From the NCBI GenBank assembly GCA_014281115.1, contig JACONQ010000001.1:2108001-2172000 (forward strand): a stretch of DNA of 64,000 nucleotides, read 5' to 3'. A model generated the notes under the pieces. It was given only the letters and a program-made list of their open reading frames with translations, was not told where the DNA came from and searched no databases. Position numbers and translations under genes: made by a program. Origin of the DNA: Laburnicola sp. R22_1 (taxonomy: Eukaryota > Ascomycota > Dothideomycetes > Pleosporales > Didymosphaeriaceae). This document shows positions 13,094 to 23,860 of the stretch, piece after piece. The first letter of the stretch is position 1. Each line of letters starts with the position of its first letter.

Positions 13094-13207
13094 CTCATTA
13101 TTTTACGCCTTTTTTAATTACTAAGCAGAGGGCTCTGCTTTTTTTGTCATATTATTTAAGATAGAAGCCTTTGTCGTCCTACTCCTAGGTAGATAAAATA
13201 ACGCTAC
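13094..13207 (+). mobile_element. Short repeat, family B (copy 2)
   Basis: A 114-bp segment flanked by the perfect 11-bp duplication ATAGTTTATAT (13083-13093 and 13208-13218). It contains the least RIP-altered core, GCAGAGGGCTCTGC (a 14-bp palindrome), and ends AATAACGCTAC. It begins about 10 bp further upstream than copy 1. Confidence 0.78.
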
Positions 13208-14020
13208 ATAGTTTATATAATTACTACTAAAAATTAGCTCTTAAAGTATAAAAATAAGCAGCTTAAAGAGGCTCTTCTTAATAAAAAAAGCGCTGCTAGT
13301 AGAACAAAACTTTATAGCTAAAAGCACTAAAAAAATATAATAATAAAGCTATATTTTAGTTACTAGTAAAGGTTTAAAAAGCTTAAAACTTTTAAGCTAA
13401 AAAGGAGGCAAAAGAAATAGTAATATAGCTTTAGAATAATAAGAAAATAAAGCTTAGAAAGTGGTAGAAGCTTTAAAAGGTAGCTCTACTAAAAAAGAGA
13501 TACTAAAAGAGAGCTACTACTAAAGAGAAGGGTACCTAAAAGTATAGGTAAAAGGCCCTTAAAGCTTAAAAGGCGTGTAAGGCCTAGGTAATAGAAAAGC
13601 AACTCTATAATAAGGTTAAAGTTTCTAAAAAGAGTAATTAGAGACACCTTAAGTCTACTATATTAAGTATAAAGAATATTAAATATATATAGCTTAAGTT
13701 ATTACCTATCAAAAATAAAGTGCCTAATTCTAGCCTCTTAATGCGTACTCGTAAAATATGCCTCCCTCTCTACTTTTATATTAGAAAAGTTTTTCTACTT
13801 AACTATATATATAGTGCGTAGACGTGCACAGACTTACGCATTTATACGCATTTTTACACAAGTAATTTACTAGCACAAAAATACTTAGAGATATATAGAT
13901 ATGTATAGACTTACGTAGATATGTATAAATAGTCTACATAAGTAATTTTTTTAAAGCTTTATAACTTTTTTACTAGTAAAGCTATAATTTTAATTTTTTT
14001 AATAGATTTATGGAGAAAAT

Positions 14021-16242
14021 ACTAACATATTCTATGAGTAGCCCGGATAGATTAGTCCGTTGGACAGTTTTTGCTAAGACTATAACACTTTACTATAAAT
14101 CATAATGTCTTAACAACACAACGCGTTATTATCTAATTAAGAAGGCAGAATTAAGCTTGCCCTTTACGCCTATTAGAATAAGCAAATTTTAAGCCTACGA
14201 TGCGCTGCTATAGTATATAATATCCTAAAGTCTACACTAAGTAATTAAATTAATAGAATTATCGCCTAAGCAGATACACGATTAGGTATGGCAAAGCTTA
14301 CTATAACTAAAGAGTAGACGCTTATATAGTATATTCTTAACCTAGATTTGCAAGGATTTGCACCCTAGATAGGTAAGATAGAAGATATAGCCAACAAACT
14401 GCTAGCTACGCGGCACAGAGACCCTATAGGACAATACTAGGCTTAGCGCTTTGTAAAGCGCGTACCTAAGCTTAAAATAGCTTTTAATTAAGCGAAGGAC
14501 TAATAGAGAATATAACAGAAAGATCTAGAGGTTATAAATGCGTGGTTTTAGCTAGTAGAGGACATAAAAGCTAAGTATAAAGTGTAGAATAAAAATATTT
14601 ATAACTTTAATAAGACGGACTTCTAGATAGAAGTTATTAGCTTAATAAAAGTTGTAACTAGTTTAGAAATACATTCTTAACCTACACTTATTTAGCTAGG
14701 CAATCGTAAGTAAGTTACAGTAATTTAGAGTATTTGCGCTACTAGGTATACTATCCCGCCCTTTATTATCTATAAAGGGCGAGTCTATATCTTAGCGTGG
14801 TATAAGGAGACTAGTATCCCCCATAATTAGAAGCTCTTAGTCTCTAAGACCAGCTAGACTAATAGCGAGCTTAGAGTCGCGTAGTTAAAGCACTTTAACG
14901 CGTATACAAGGCCGCATATAGTAGAGTTATAGAGGTTACTTATTCTAGACAGCTATAAGAGCCACCACTTCTAGGATTTTAAGAATTATTGCCTAGAACA
15001 GAAGATCCTAACACTCTATATGTCAGCGCACTTATCTTATATCCTCTAGCCGCTTAATATAGTCTGTTTCGCGCCACTAAAGCTAAAGTACTCCTAGCGC
15101 GTGTGGGACTTAGCGCGCTAGCGCGTCTTTTATATTAACAAAGAGGGCTTCCTACTAGCCTTTTATAACGCGTTTTTTAATATGTTTACACTAGAAAACT
15201 ATAAGAAAGCCTTTAAGGCCTCTAGGCTTATTCCTTTAGATGCGTTAGTAGTGGTAAATCGCCTTAATGTGCGTATTCACACTCTACCTTAGGGTACCCT
15301 ACTGGATACACTATGGCAAGCCAGGATCCTAAGTAATACCCTTGAGTTTGGATCCCAGTTAAAGCTCGTACGCAACTCTTTTATTTAGTCTCTACCTAAT
15401 ACTAAATTAAGCTACTTACAGCTTATAAAAGGTGCTAAACTTATGCTCTACTATAGTATACTTTAAGAGACTTGTATTAAGGAACTTAAGGAGCAAATTA
15501 AGGTTCTAACAAAGCAAAAAAGGCATAAAAGAAAGCGCATTCAAAAAGGTAGGACGCTAGGCTTTGCTTAGGGAGCAAATTTGAGAGTAGAAAGCCCTTC
15601 TATTAGGGTGAAGTTGTCGAAAAGGGCGCGAGGTAGTGGTGAGGGAGAGGCAGGTCCCTTAACACAACGCTGCTGTGGGAGGTACGAAGAGCCTAAGCAC
15701 AACTTAAGGACCTATTAGATAGATAAAGAGATAGAGAAGAAGTTAGATATTACCCTTAGCGGCTTATTTTTAGATAGTGTTAATAGTAAATTAGAGTGAT
15801 TTTATTATAGGTTACTACAAGGCCAAAAATAACGGGTTAACTTTATCTTATAATAGTACGGACTTAGTGACTAAAAATTAGATAAAGTACTACTTAAGAT
15901 ATAGTATGCTTTACTGCGAATTATAATAAGTATACTATATATTGCCTACGTATAGTATAGTAGATAATATATTATATATTATAGGAAGTCTTATTATAAG
16001 TTTGTATTACTAAAAAAGACCTCTTAGCTTTACGCGGCTGTAGCAGCCGCGTAAAGAGGCTACACAATATAAAAAGTAGATTAAATAGTAACTTAGTATA
16101 TTATAAGTTATAGTAGGTTATTATGAGTTACTATAAAGTAATATTAGTGGTATTCTATAATAAGTTATAAGGGACCTCGAAGTTACTAAGAAAAACTGTC
16201 CGGCGGACTAATCTATTCGGGCTACTAATAGAATATATTAGT
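14021..16242 (+). mobile_element. pogo/Fot-like DNA transposon, copy 1, complete but RIP-silenced
   Basis: Terminal inverted repeats run inward from about 14021 (ATATTCTATGAGTAGCCCGG, then ATAGATTAGTCCGTTGGACA) and from about 16242, which reads in reverse complement as ATATTCTATTAGTAGCCCGA, then ATAGATTAGTCCGCCGGACA. At 2.2 kb with one transposase frame it has the size and layout of Fot1/pogo elements. A second copy, interrupted by an LTR element, is at 44563-47413. Confidence 0.88.
14105..15799 (+). pseudogene. pogo/Fot-like transposase with RIP stop codons
   Basis: From the ATG at 14105 to the TGA at 15797 the frame is 565 codons with no frameshift. It is broken only by TAA/TAG codons at positions expected to be Gln or Trp. 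Recognisable features are an N-terminal helix-turn-helix region, the first acidic motif (YNFNKTDF, where DETGF is usual), the second (LILDSYKSHH), the third (ILQPLNIVCFAPLK, where the usual Asp after PL is Asn), and a C-terminal zinc knuckle (RCCGRYEEPKHNLRT). The Asp to Asn changes fit G to A RIP and would abolish catalysis even without the stops. Confidence 0.85.
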
Positions 16243-16328
16243 CTTTAAGTATTTAGTTTAAAAATACTAGTTTTATTACGTAATTAGTTAGTAATTAATA
16301 AAAAACTCTTTATTTTATAAGTTATTAT

Positions 16329-16437
16329 TAAAGATCTTTGTTGTGTTAAGATTCTAATTAAGGTTAAATTCGCACTATACATAGAGAAGAGTAAAATAGA
16401 AGGTACTAAAACCTAGTATCTAGTATATAGTATTACT
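16329..16437 (+). mobile_element. Short repeat, family C (copy 3)
   Basis: A 109-bp segment flanked by the perfect 9-bp duplication AGTTATTAT (16320-16328 and 16438-16446). It matches the copies at 2870 and 8253 along its length. Confidence 0.72.
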
Positions 16438-16446
16438 AGTTATTAT

Positions 16447-17290
16447 ATATATTACGTAATATTATTATATAAAAATATAGTACTAATAAAATATTATATA
16501 ATTTTTTAAAAGGTTATAATAATAATAAAGTAGTAAAAAAGTTATTGAAGTTTAAACTTTTTAAAATAGTATTCTTTGCTAAGCCACTAACTTTCGTCTA
16601 ATCTAATTCTTTTAAATAATTATAAAACTATATTATTTCTATTTTTAAACCTACAAAATCTAGAATTTAGAATTAGGTAGTAGTTCTATATAATACGCTA
16701 GTAATTAATACTATTATATTAACTAGTAATTACTATCTAGTAAAAGACTTTAACTTTATACTTTAAAAAAATTCTAATTTTTTTAAAGCTTACTAAGCAG
16801 TTTACTAAGTAGATTACTAAGCTTTTTAAAATTTTAACTAATTAAAAAGCTTTATTTGCTAATTAATTAGTATTATTTTAATAATATAGGTGCTATAGAT
16901 ACTATAAGTGCCCTAGTAGTATAGGTGCGCTAGTAGTATAGGTGCGCTAGTAGTATAGGTGCGTATTCTTACGCAACCTTATATATACGTATACTAAGAA
17001 AAAAGTAGTATTACTAGTACGTTTAGAGCGTATTTAGTGCGTAGGCGTGTATAGGCGTGCTTAGAGCCGCTTAGGTGCCCTAGGTGCTTATGCTCGCTTA
17101 AAACTTTTCCTAATGTAGTAGCTAATTAGATGCTAGAATTACTTAACAAGCTCCTCTAATTATTACTCTAAAAAATCTAGCAATTTTATAATATATATAG
17201 AGCTCTACAGCCTTATCTTTATAGGTAGCGATTATGCTAAAAACGTGCATTTAGTGGGAACGTGCACTTGCTAACCTAATACGTTAAGGC
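16447..17290. other. AT-rich RIP-degraded DNA up to the gene-island boundary
   Basis: No coding frame. It contains three tandem copies of a 17-bp unit (TAGTAGTATAGGTGCGC) at about 16912-16963. Composition changes abruptly near 17290 into the P450 pseudogene. Confidence 0.6.
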
Positions 17291-17339
17291 CTAAAGGATT
17301 AATACAGTTAGACCACGCAACATTAAAGAAATTCTCTCA

Positions 17340-18632
17340 ACCCAGTTCAAAGGTGCGACGCGTCCTAACCAGAAACGTACCAAGAGGATGCTAACGTTAA
17401 AAAACAAAGACTTCAGTCTAGGACTCCAGCCCAAGCATTTCAAATCACTAATAGGAAGCGGTATCTTCACCCAGGATAGTGTCGCATAGAAACACTCACG
17501 CGCACTACTACGCCCACAATTCATCTCTAATCGCTACCAAAACTTTAAGGAAATCCAGAAATATGTGGAAAGTTTAATCAGCAACATCCCACCTAACAGT
17601 ATTGTGGACCTCCAACCTCTTTTCTTCCAGTTGACGTTTAACACTACCACGTTTCTCCTGTTTAAAGAGACAATAAGTTCACTGCAAAGCAGCAACGTCG
17701 CAGGACAAGAATCTAAATTTGCACAGGCCTTTAACCTTAGTCAAGAATATCTCTCTCACCGTGGCCGACTTGGGGAATTTTACTGGCTGGCGAATACCCC
17801 AGAATTCCGACGCGCGTGTAGGACTTCGCATCGATTTGTCGATCAGGCTGTCAAACGCGCACTAGATGCCGCCGATGCTTCAGGGTCAAAGAACCACTCC
17901 GAGGAGAAGACACTGCGTTATATGTTTATCGATGCTCTCATTCAGGAGACAACGGATGTGAAGCAGCTACGTGATCAATGTCTGAACGTCCTATTAGCTG
18001 GCAGAGACACGACAGCAGTCTGCCTAACCTGGACATTAAGACTTCTCGCTCGACATCCGCACGTCATGGAGAAGCTTCGTGAAGAGGTTGCATCGATTGT
18101 GGGGCTAGGAGAAGAGGCAGTCCTGCCTTCCTGAGAACATCTCAAGAGGATGCGGTACCTCGACTTAGTCCTGAAAGAAGTCCTCCGACTTTATCCTTCG
18201 GTGCCTGTAAACTCTCGCGCGGCGCTTAAAACAACCACGTTACCTGTTGGCGGTGGCCCTGATGGTCAACATCCGATCCTTGTCAGGAAGGGAGAAGCAG
18301 TTGGGTACTGCGTGTATGCCATGCACCGGCGCAAGGATATATATGGAGGAAACGCACTTGAATTCCGACCTGGGCGTTGGGAGGATGGCGAATTAGCTCG
18401 CACCATTGGGTACGGGTATCTTCCTTTCAACGGAGGGCCCCGATTATGTTTGGGACAGGACTTCGCTCTGCTGGAAGCAAGCTATACTGTTGCCAGACTT
18501 GTCCAGCGATTTCCATTCATTACTGTGCCGGCTGGCGACCCAATTGTGCGGGTCGGTGAAGAAAAACAAATCTTGACACTCGTGGTGGCTTCTGGAGATG
18601 GTTGTCGAGTGCATTTGTGCACGGATGGTTGA
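17340..18632 (+). pseudogene. Cytochrome P450 (CYP52-like) pseudogene, 5'-truncated, two nonsense codons
   Basis: One continuous frame reads as a fungal CYP52-type (n-alkane/fatty-acid hydroxylase-like) P450. Visible are KDFSLG then GSGIFTQDS (substrate-recognition side), helix C HSRALLRPQF, I-helix LLAGRDTTAVCL, K-helix [15 protein letters not shown] (ExxR), FRPGRWED and the heme loop [18 protein letters not shown] with its cysteine. A TAG at 17487 stands where helix C normally has Trp (TGG to TAG), and a TGA at 18132 precedes EHLKRM (for example CGA to TGA). Both are single transitions of the RIP type. The first 100 or so residues, including the membrane anchor, are missing. The AT-rich block begins just upstream, so the gene was probably cut by a repeat insertion and then mutated by RIP spreading from it. 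A spliced active gene is unlikely because the stops lie in conserved, gap-free sequence. Confidence 0.88.
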
Positions 18633-18668
18633 AGTGGAGTGAATGGATTCAATGATGCCCAAGTAACC

Positions 18669-19072
18669 TCGCGATATATTAGGGACTTGATAGCGGCCAC
18701 CCCTATAAGGTGCTGCAGACAACTGACTTAATGCAATAAAGACTATATGTGCCCTCACATACGCGACTTATTAAAAATCTTGCAGCACTACCACAGCTTT
18801 CCATCTCAGCGTTTTACCGTGATCCAAAAGGTTGCGAAGATTTTCTCTCTGATTAAAAATCTTAATACCATGTTACTGCAAAGGCTATTTCCTGTTTAAG
18901 AATAAAAAATATCTTTTTTTTAAAAAAAAAGAAATACGTGCAATAAAAGCGCCGTTACATTTATGATAAATTACCTTTTCTTGATAACTGTCCTTGGAAA
19001 ATTGACTGAGATATAGGTGTTGAAAAAGGTGAGTTGTAGGGGTGGCCGCTATCAAATCCCGATGTATCGGGG
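18669..19072. mobile_element. Possible 0.4-kb inverted-repeat element (MITE-like)
   Basis: A roughly 38-bp imperfect inverted repeat, TTGATAGCGGCCACCCCTA at 18687-18705 and its reverse complement at 19036-19054, extends outward on both sides (CGCGATATATTAGGG and CCCGATACATCGGG). The arms enclose about 330 bp of low-complexity AT-rich sequence with no coding frame. No convincing target duplication was identified, so it could also be an ancient inverted duplication. Confidence 0.45.
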
Positions 19073-19290
19073 TAGTTCCTGTCGAACAGACTATCAAAGT
19101 TCAAGCTGCTAATTTTATGGGTGATTATTTGGTATCCATCCACATATCAAACAAAATCTCAGCCATGACTTCGTCCTCCACGCGACAGACAACATTTGCA
19201 AAGTTGCCGAGAATTGCAAATTACCTGTTTCCGAAGTATCACTAGTGGTCTCTTCCGAACTACTATGCACTTCTTTTTTTCTTATCATCA

Positions 19291-19452
19291 TTACTCTAAG
19301 GCAGCATAAGCGATAACGTCTGAATTAACCATAAATTGTAAGACATACTCACTTTCCGACAAAGATGTGGCTGAAGAGCTACCACCTGAGGAGGCGGCGG
19401 AAGACGACGAGCCTCCTGAAGAGGAGCTGGATGCCGTAGCTGATGAAGACAT
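19291..19452 (-). CDS. Small serine-rich ORF, hypothetical
   Basis: A 53-codon minus-strand frame starts at 19452. The first 35 residues are almost only Ser, Gly and Ala, followed by SLSESEYVLQFMVNSDVIAYAALE. A GTGAGT donor-like sequence overlaps the SES codons, so the real transcript might splice there and continue further down. I do not recognise it and no homologue comes to mind. It may be spurious low-complexity sequence. Confidence 0.25.
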   Translation of the reverse strand: MSSSATASSSSSGGSSSSAASSGGSSSATSLSESEYVLQFMVNSDVIAYAALE

Positions 19453-19599
19453 GGCGTTTTTCTTGAGTGGCAGGGTGTTGAGTGCTGAGGTGATTTCTTG
19501 ATGTGTAGCGACTGCTTAGGTGGAGTGCGGGATTGCGAAGAAAATAAGGATTAGCGACCTTCGCTTTAATATAGTTATTGACGGAAGACATCTAGCAGG

Positions 19600-19987
19600 A
19601 TTTAATTGCTTGTGACGTAGACTCTGCAGGAAGATGTATTGGCTGAAATCTTACATAAGGTACCTAGGGTAGGAGCAGCCTGAGACAAATGCGTTGTTAA
19701 GGACGATCACGAACACGTCCTCACATTATTACACCCAAGAGCGACGTGCTGTCGTTTGTTTCGTCCTTTGAAGACGCTATATAGAGTCACCTACGAAAGT
19801 GTGCGTCTCGTTCTACCATAGCTGCCTGAGACACTGTTGAGTTGAAAACAAATCGTCGATGATCTTCTCAGCGGCCTCAACCTTGCGCCCTCCTGGGCTC
19901 ATCTCACAACACCCCATTCGACGCCCTATTTTTCAAGCGGTATACCCTTGTAGACTTTAGATTGAAGTTACCTAGTTATGATACATC
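19600..19987. other. Intergenic, nothing recognised
   Basis: Balanced composition and no credible frame. It would contain the upstream region of the hypothetical gene that follows. Confidence 0.5.
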
Positions 19988-20158
19988 ATGCCATCCCAAA
20001 GCACGTCATCAATTGACTTTCACATATTTTCCGCTAGGTTCCCACACTCGTTTATGCGATTCTGCTGCTGTCCAAGGATTTCGCCCAATCTCCAAAGAAA
20101 CGAATCCTATCGAACCACTATTATCAATCTGATTCTTCGTCACTATCCACTATTGACA

Positions 20159-20527
20159 ATGCCCATGGCCTACGCCTCATCCAAGTCCTCCAAAGATGTG
20201 GACGCAAATACTAGCGTCGACACAATGACCTCCGGAGACGGCGCGTCTGCAGCTGCATCTTTGACGAACAAAGATGGTAAAAGCTTCTTTCAAACTTCTG
20301 AGACTACGGGAGACCAGCACGGAACGCATACGAAGAAGACATGGGAAAGACATGGCGCGGACGAAAAAAAGGGTTCGAAGATAGCATCAGAGGATTCGAA
20401 GATGACACCGAAGGCATCAGCTGCACTGGAAGATGGGAAGACAAATAGCAAACAGGGAGCTTTTGCTGCTGCTGGAGGAGCTGTCGCCAGCGCGGCGGAT
20501 GGAAAAGCAGTAGCTAGTGCTGAATGA
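20159..20527 (+). CDS. Hypothetical hydrophilic, probably disordered protein
   Basis: 122 residues if read from the ATG at 20159. The frame is open further upstream to an ATG at 19988, which would add 57 residues of a different, Cys/Phe/Pro-rich character. The body is dominated by Lys, Ser, Thr, Ala, Asp and Gly with no hydrophobic core. It ends in an Ala/Gly-rich tail (AAAGGAVASAADGKAVASAE). The composition is reminiscent of stress-related disordered proteins, but there is no diagnostic motif. Codon composition and the length of the open frame in GC-balanced DNA favour a real gene; splicing of the upstream part cannot be excluded. Confidence 0.45.
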   Translation: MPMAYASSKSSKDVDANTSVDTMTSGDGASAAASLTNKDGKSFFQTSETTGDQHGTHTKKTWERHGADEKKGSKIASEDSKMTPKASAALEDGKTNSKQGAFAAAGGAVASAADGKAVASAE

Positions 20528-20759
20528 GAAGAATGGAGGGCTGATAATGTTTTCTTCACTTCTTGTCTCGTTAGCCACTTTGTATGCTCTTATCGTGATC
20601 TGGAATGATGTTCTCACAGAGCTAGTAATCTATATGTTCCTCTGCATAGGTCTCTTTCTGTCAAAAGATAAGCTAAAGAGGATTTCTCGACAATCGTTAC
20701 AACCAACATGTTTTTGTCGGTGGAGGGGCCGATTTTTTTTTTCGGGCGATATGTGACTC

Positions 20760-21167
20760 GAGATCTCCTCTACAGCCATCTCCTTACGTAGCTGAGCTTT
20801 CCAGACTGTTTTAGAATGTCGTAATGTGTACGAGTATCGACACTCGAAGCTTTTTCCGTTCGCGCGCTATGATGTGAGAGCAGGGAGTGCGAGCACCTGT
20901 GAGTGGAGGAGACAGCTAAGGGCACTAGTCCGTCTTCTGATCGACAACTGCGGTCATGTTGTTTGACAAACCTTCACTCCATCAACAGCGCCCTTCGAAC
21001 ACAACGTTTCATTGTCTTCCGGACATGCGGTGCAGCATATTAACAGCGAGTCGTTAATCAATGCTGGGCCATCTGACAGGATTTCGTGCGGTTTGAGTGC
21101 TACCTAGATACCTAGGTAGCCCGATACTCATGTGACTGCGATCAACGACCAATAATACCAGTTGACC
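20760..21167. other. Intergenic region
   Basis: No coding frame. It contains an inverted CTACCTAG/CTAGGTAG motif near 21099-21119 just upstream of the next gene. Otherwise unremarkable. Confidence 0.5.
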
Positions 21168-22208
21168 ATGGCCTTAATGACGATCCGCCGCCTCCTCTTC
21201 GTCCAGAAAACAATTTCGCATTTTACAGCCAGACGTACATATGCGAGCTTCAGCAATACCATCACACTCGAAGCCCGCGAAGTCCTCAACCTTGACCCCC
21301 GCATCTTCTCCGCCATCTCCGCCATCTCCGCCGTCGAGCTTACGACTGCAGCAACATGGCCTAGATGGAACCCAGACATGAAACGAGAAGACAACCCTCC
21401 GAGCCAGCGCGAGTGCGAGGTCGAGCTTCCCCGTATCCTTAGAGCTTTGGACCTCGCTCCTAGCGTGACCCGGAGTACTATCCCCTTAGACAATATATTG
21501 GATTTGCCGATTACCCACAGCAAGCTTAATGAATTCAGTCAGCGGACTCCCATTTCAGTTTTTAAAGCAATTGGGCTTCGCGCCCACTGTCCGGATATCG
21601 GACTCTGGACTTTGGAAGACTTCCCTTCGATTACAGTCATTCACGCGCCCACACGTCTTGCTCTGTCGAAAGCACGCCTTTACAAGCACATCTCTGATGG
21701 TGACGGTGGCAATGGCAGGGGCAGCTGGCATGCCTTCGTGGCCGCGAGCGACGATGTAGCGTACAAAGCTTTTGACTACACGGCTGACTTCCACTCGCGA
21801 GACCTCGATGGGGAAGCGCCTGATGACAACGACTGCATCTGCATCGACCTGGGCGTCATGGGTCACGGCTTCTGGAGGATGCAACCAGATGGCTTTGATG
21901 ACTTCAGCGTTGGCTTCACTTCAGACATGGATCACAATGCGAAGTACTTTCTAAACCACGAGTGGCGACCGGACATGTACGCTGAGTTTCGGAAGGAGGG
22001 GAAATCCTCAATAAGCTCCAAGTTGGAGGACGAAAGCACGAATGAGATAATGAACAAGGCTGCCTCTGCAGTACTAAATTGTGCGGTTTCTGAGCTCTCC
22101 GCTGAGACGAGGGAGAAGATTGTGGGGATGATGCAGGTCGGAGAAGATGAGACGGTCGTCTGTGAGGGAAATGTTATCAGGAAGATCAAGAAGGAGGCGC
22201 TACCGTGA
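21168..22208 (+). CDS. Hypothetical protein with likely mitochondrial presequence
   Basis: A single-exon frame of 346 residues starting at ATGGCC, which has a good context (GACCATGG). The first 30 residues lack acidic residues and are rich in Arg, Ser, Thr and hydrophobics (MALMTIRRLLFVQKTI, then ARRTYASFS), typical of a cleavable mitochondrial targeting sequence. The rest is mixed and acidic, with Trp/Asp-rich patches (GSWHAFVAASDDVAYKAFDY, MGHGFWRMQPDGFDDF) and a charged C-terminus (VIRKIKKEALP). I do not recognise a family and see no transmembrane segment. It stands alone between the hypothetical gene above and the transposon-like unit at 23172. Confidence 0.7.
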   Translation: MALMTIRRLLFVQKTISHFTARRTYASFSNTITLEAREVLNLDPRIFSAISAISAVELTTAATWPRWNPDMKREDNPPSQRECEVELPRILRALDLAPSVTRSTIPLDNILDLPITHSKLNEFSQRTPISVFKAIGLRAHCPDIGLWTLEDFPSITVIHAPTRLALSKARLYKHISDGDGGNGRGSWHAFVAASDDVAYKAFDYTADFHSRDLDGEAPDDNDCICIDLGVMGHGFWRMQPDGFDDFSVGFTSDMDHNAKYFLNHEWRPDMYAEFRKEGKSSISSKLEDESTNEIMNKAASAVLNCAVSELSAETREKIVGMMQVGEDETVVCEGNVIRKIKKEALP

Positions 22209-23162
22209 TGACCATGCTTCTCATCGCTCAGGGGGAGGCTATCGTCTGGATGGTTGGGATTAGCGTGCTTGGAGAGTCACGATGAGCTTTCATGCACCGA
22301 GGCATTTGGGTATCATGGACTAAGTGTGTACTATTAGAATGTAACCTCTATACTCCAATCTCAGCTTTTGTGCACATGGCCGAGGTTTGTATGGAAAACG
22401 CCTCGCAAATCTACATACGACGATAGGATCCTGAATGCAGGTTCACTTGTTCGATTAACTGTTTCTTGTTTAAAGTGACGCGAGCATTTAGATAGTAGAG
22501 GGTAATAAATTATTTCACTCGTTGCTGCTAGATTCTAGCAAATGGGGACATACTGTGCATATCTCAAATAGCGCGTCCTGGTTCATTCATTCATATCCGT
22601 TTATAGTCAACTCAACCCTTTACAGAATTTAGCCAAACACTTCACATGCTCTCTACTGGAGGTTGTTCATACATCGTCGATGAAGTAAAAATCAGGTACC
22701 CACAGTTTGTGGTCTAATAGCAGAAGGTTACCTAAAGTAGTTGCTAGGGTGTTTGTCACGCATGGCGTGAGCACTCTATTCTTCCAAAGCTCCACAGATC
22801 CCTAGGTAGCTATAGAGGCATCGCAGTCGCCGAGATGTGCGTAACAAGATCCTGCAAGGCAGAACTGTCTAGGTAGCAGTCGGAGAAATTACTACCCTTT
22901 GGGACGCGGGATCAGACGGGTGGCGCCGTGGAGATTGCGGCTTTTTTATCAACCAGTGGAGGTGTGGAACAATACGGCTACAATGGAACGAGCTATTATT
23001 AGACAATGCGAAACAAACATCTACATGATATAATGATAATCGACACTACACGGAGTGCTACTCGGCCCCAACGGTAACGGGTACTTCGGAATTTCCATCG
23101 AGGAAGGCCGTTGAAATTGGCTTTGTCGATCGAAAGAACCGAGTACAGAGCCTCTACTAGTT
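22209..23162. other. Intergenic region upstream of the 23172 element
   Basis: No convincing coding frame on either strand. Short AT-rich spots occur, but the composition is otherwise that of ordinary single-copy DNA. Confidence 0.5.
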
Positions 23163-23328
23163 CTACCTTTGGGGCGAGACTACATGGCACGCATTAATCT
23201 GCTGCGCGGCACGCATCCCTAACTATATATATCTAGAGCTTAGAGAATAGCTTACTTACCTAAATTTATATATATAATATATATTTAAAACCTATTTTTA
23301 ATTACTTACCATATATATATTACCTTTT

Positions 23329-23503
23329 AGTATTGTTACTATTTAGTATTATTACTATTTAGTATTATTACTATTTAGTATTATTACTATTTAGTATTAT
23401 TACTATTTAGTATTATTACTATTTAGTATTATTACTATTTAGTATTATTACTATTTAGTATTATTACTATTTAGTATTATTACTATTTAGTATTATTACT
23501 ATA
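23329..23503. repeat. 16-bp tandem repeat array
   Basis: About 11 near-identical copies of AGTATTATTACTATTT inside the 23172-24448 element. The first copy differs by one base. Confidence 0.9.
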
Positions 23504-23860
23504 TAGTTTCTAATTTAATGCGATTTACGTACGTATTTTAATACCACTTACCTATAGTATTATTATTATTAGTAGTAGTAGCAATACTATATAATTATAT
23601 AGTAAGTATTTAGTAAATAAGATAGCTAAATAATAATAATAATATTTTATATACAAATTCTATCTAGTAGGGCATTTCTAAAATCGCTTAGCTCTTCTTA
23701 CCTCTCTAAAACTTACCTAAAATTAACTTTAATAGCTAATTTAATAGCTTTTTACTTAGCTAACCTTACTAGTATAAAATACTTATTATATACTTTAGTT
23801 ATTAGTAAAAATAGCTTTTTACTATATACTATATATATATCGCATTTTTAATTACCTTTT

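Larger units (their letters stand above)
12480..13700 (+). pseudogene. C-terminal remnant of a pogo-superfamily DDE transposase
   Basis: With RIP stops ignored, about 12560-12800 reads as the region after the last catalytic residue of fungal pogo-type transposases (TRFIESCQKLSSIIKG-like block, later LRLLILIKF). About 13230-13650 gives the lysine-rich tail usual for these proteins. The two parts are separated by a family A insertion (12834-12979) and a family B insertion (13094-13207). No N-terminal half or terminal repeats were found. Strand and family are inferred from the motif order. Confidence 0.5.

Noticed and set aside
20517..20756. 79-codon frame with a hydrophobic N-terminal half
   Set aside because: It overlaps the end of the preceding ORF, the tail is unlike a protein, and the hydrophobicity can be explained by T-rich 3' non-coding DNA.
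22999..23190. 63-codon minus-strand frame at the edge of the TIR element
   Set aside because: It runs into the TIR and has no supporting feature.
23329..23503. Regular 16-bp array considered as a CRISPR
   Set aside because: Units are directly adjacent with no spacers, in a eukaryotic transposon.
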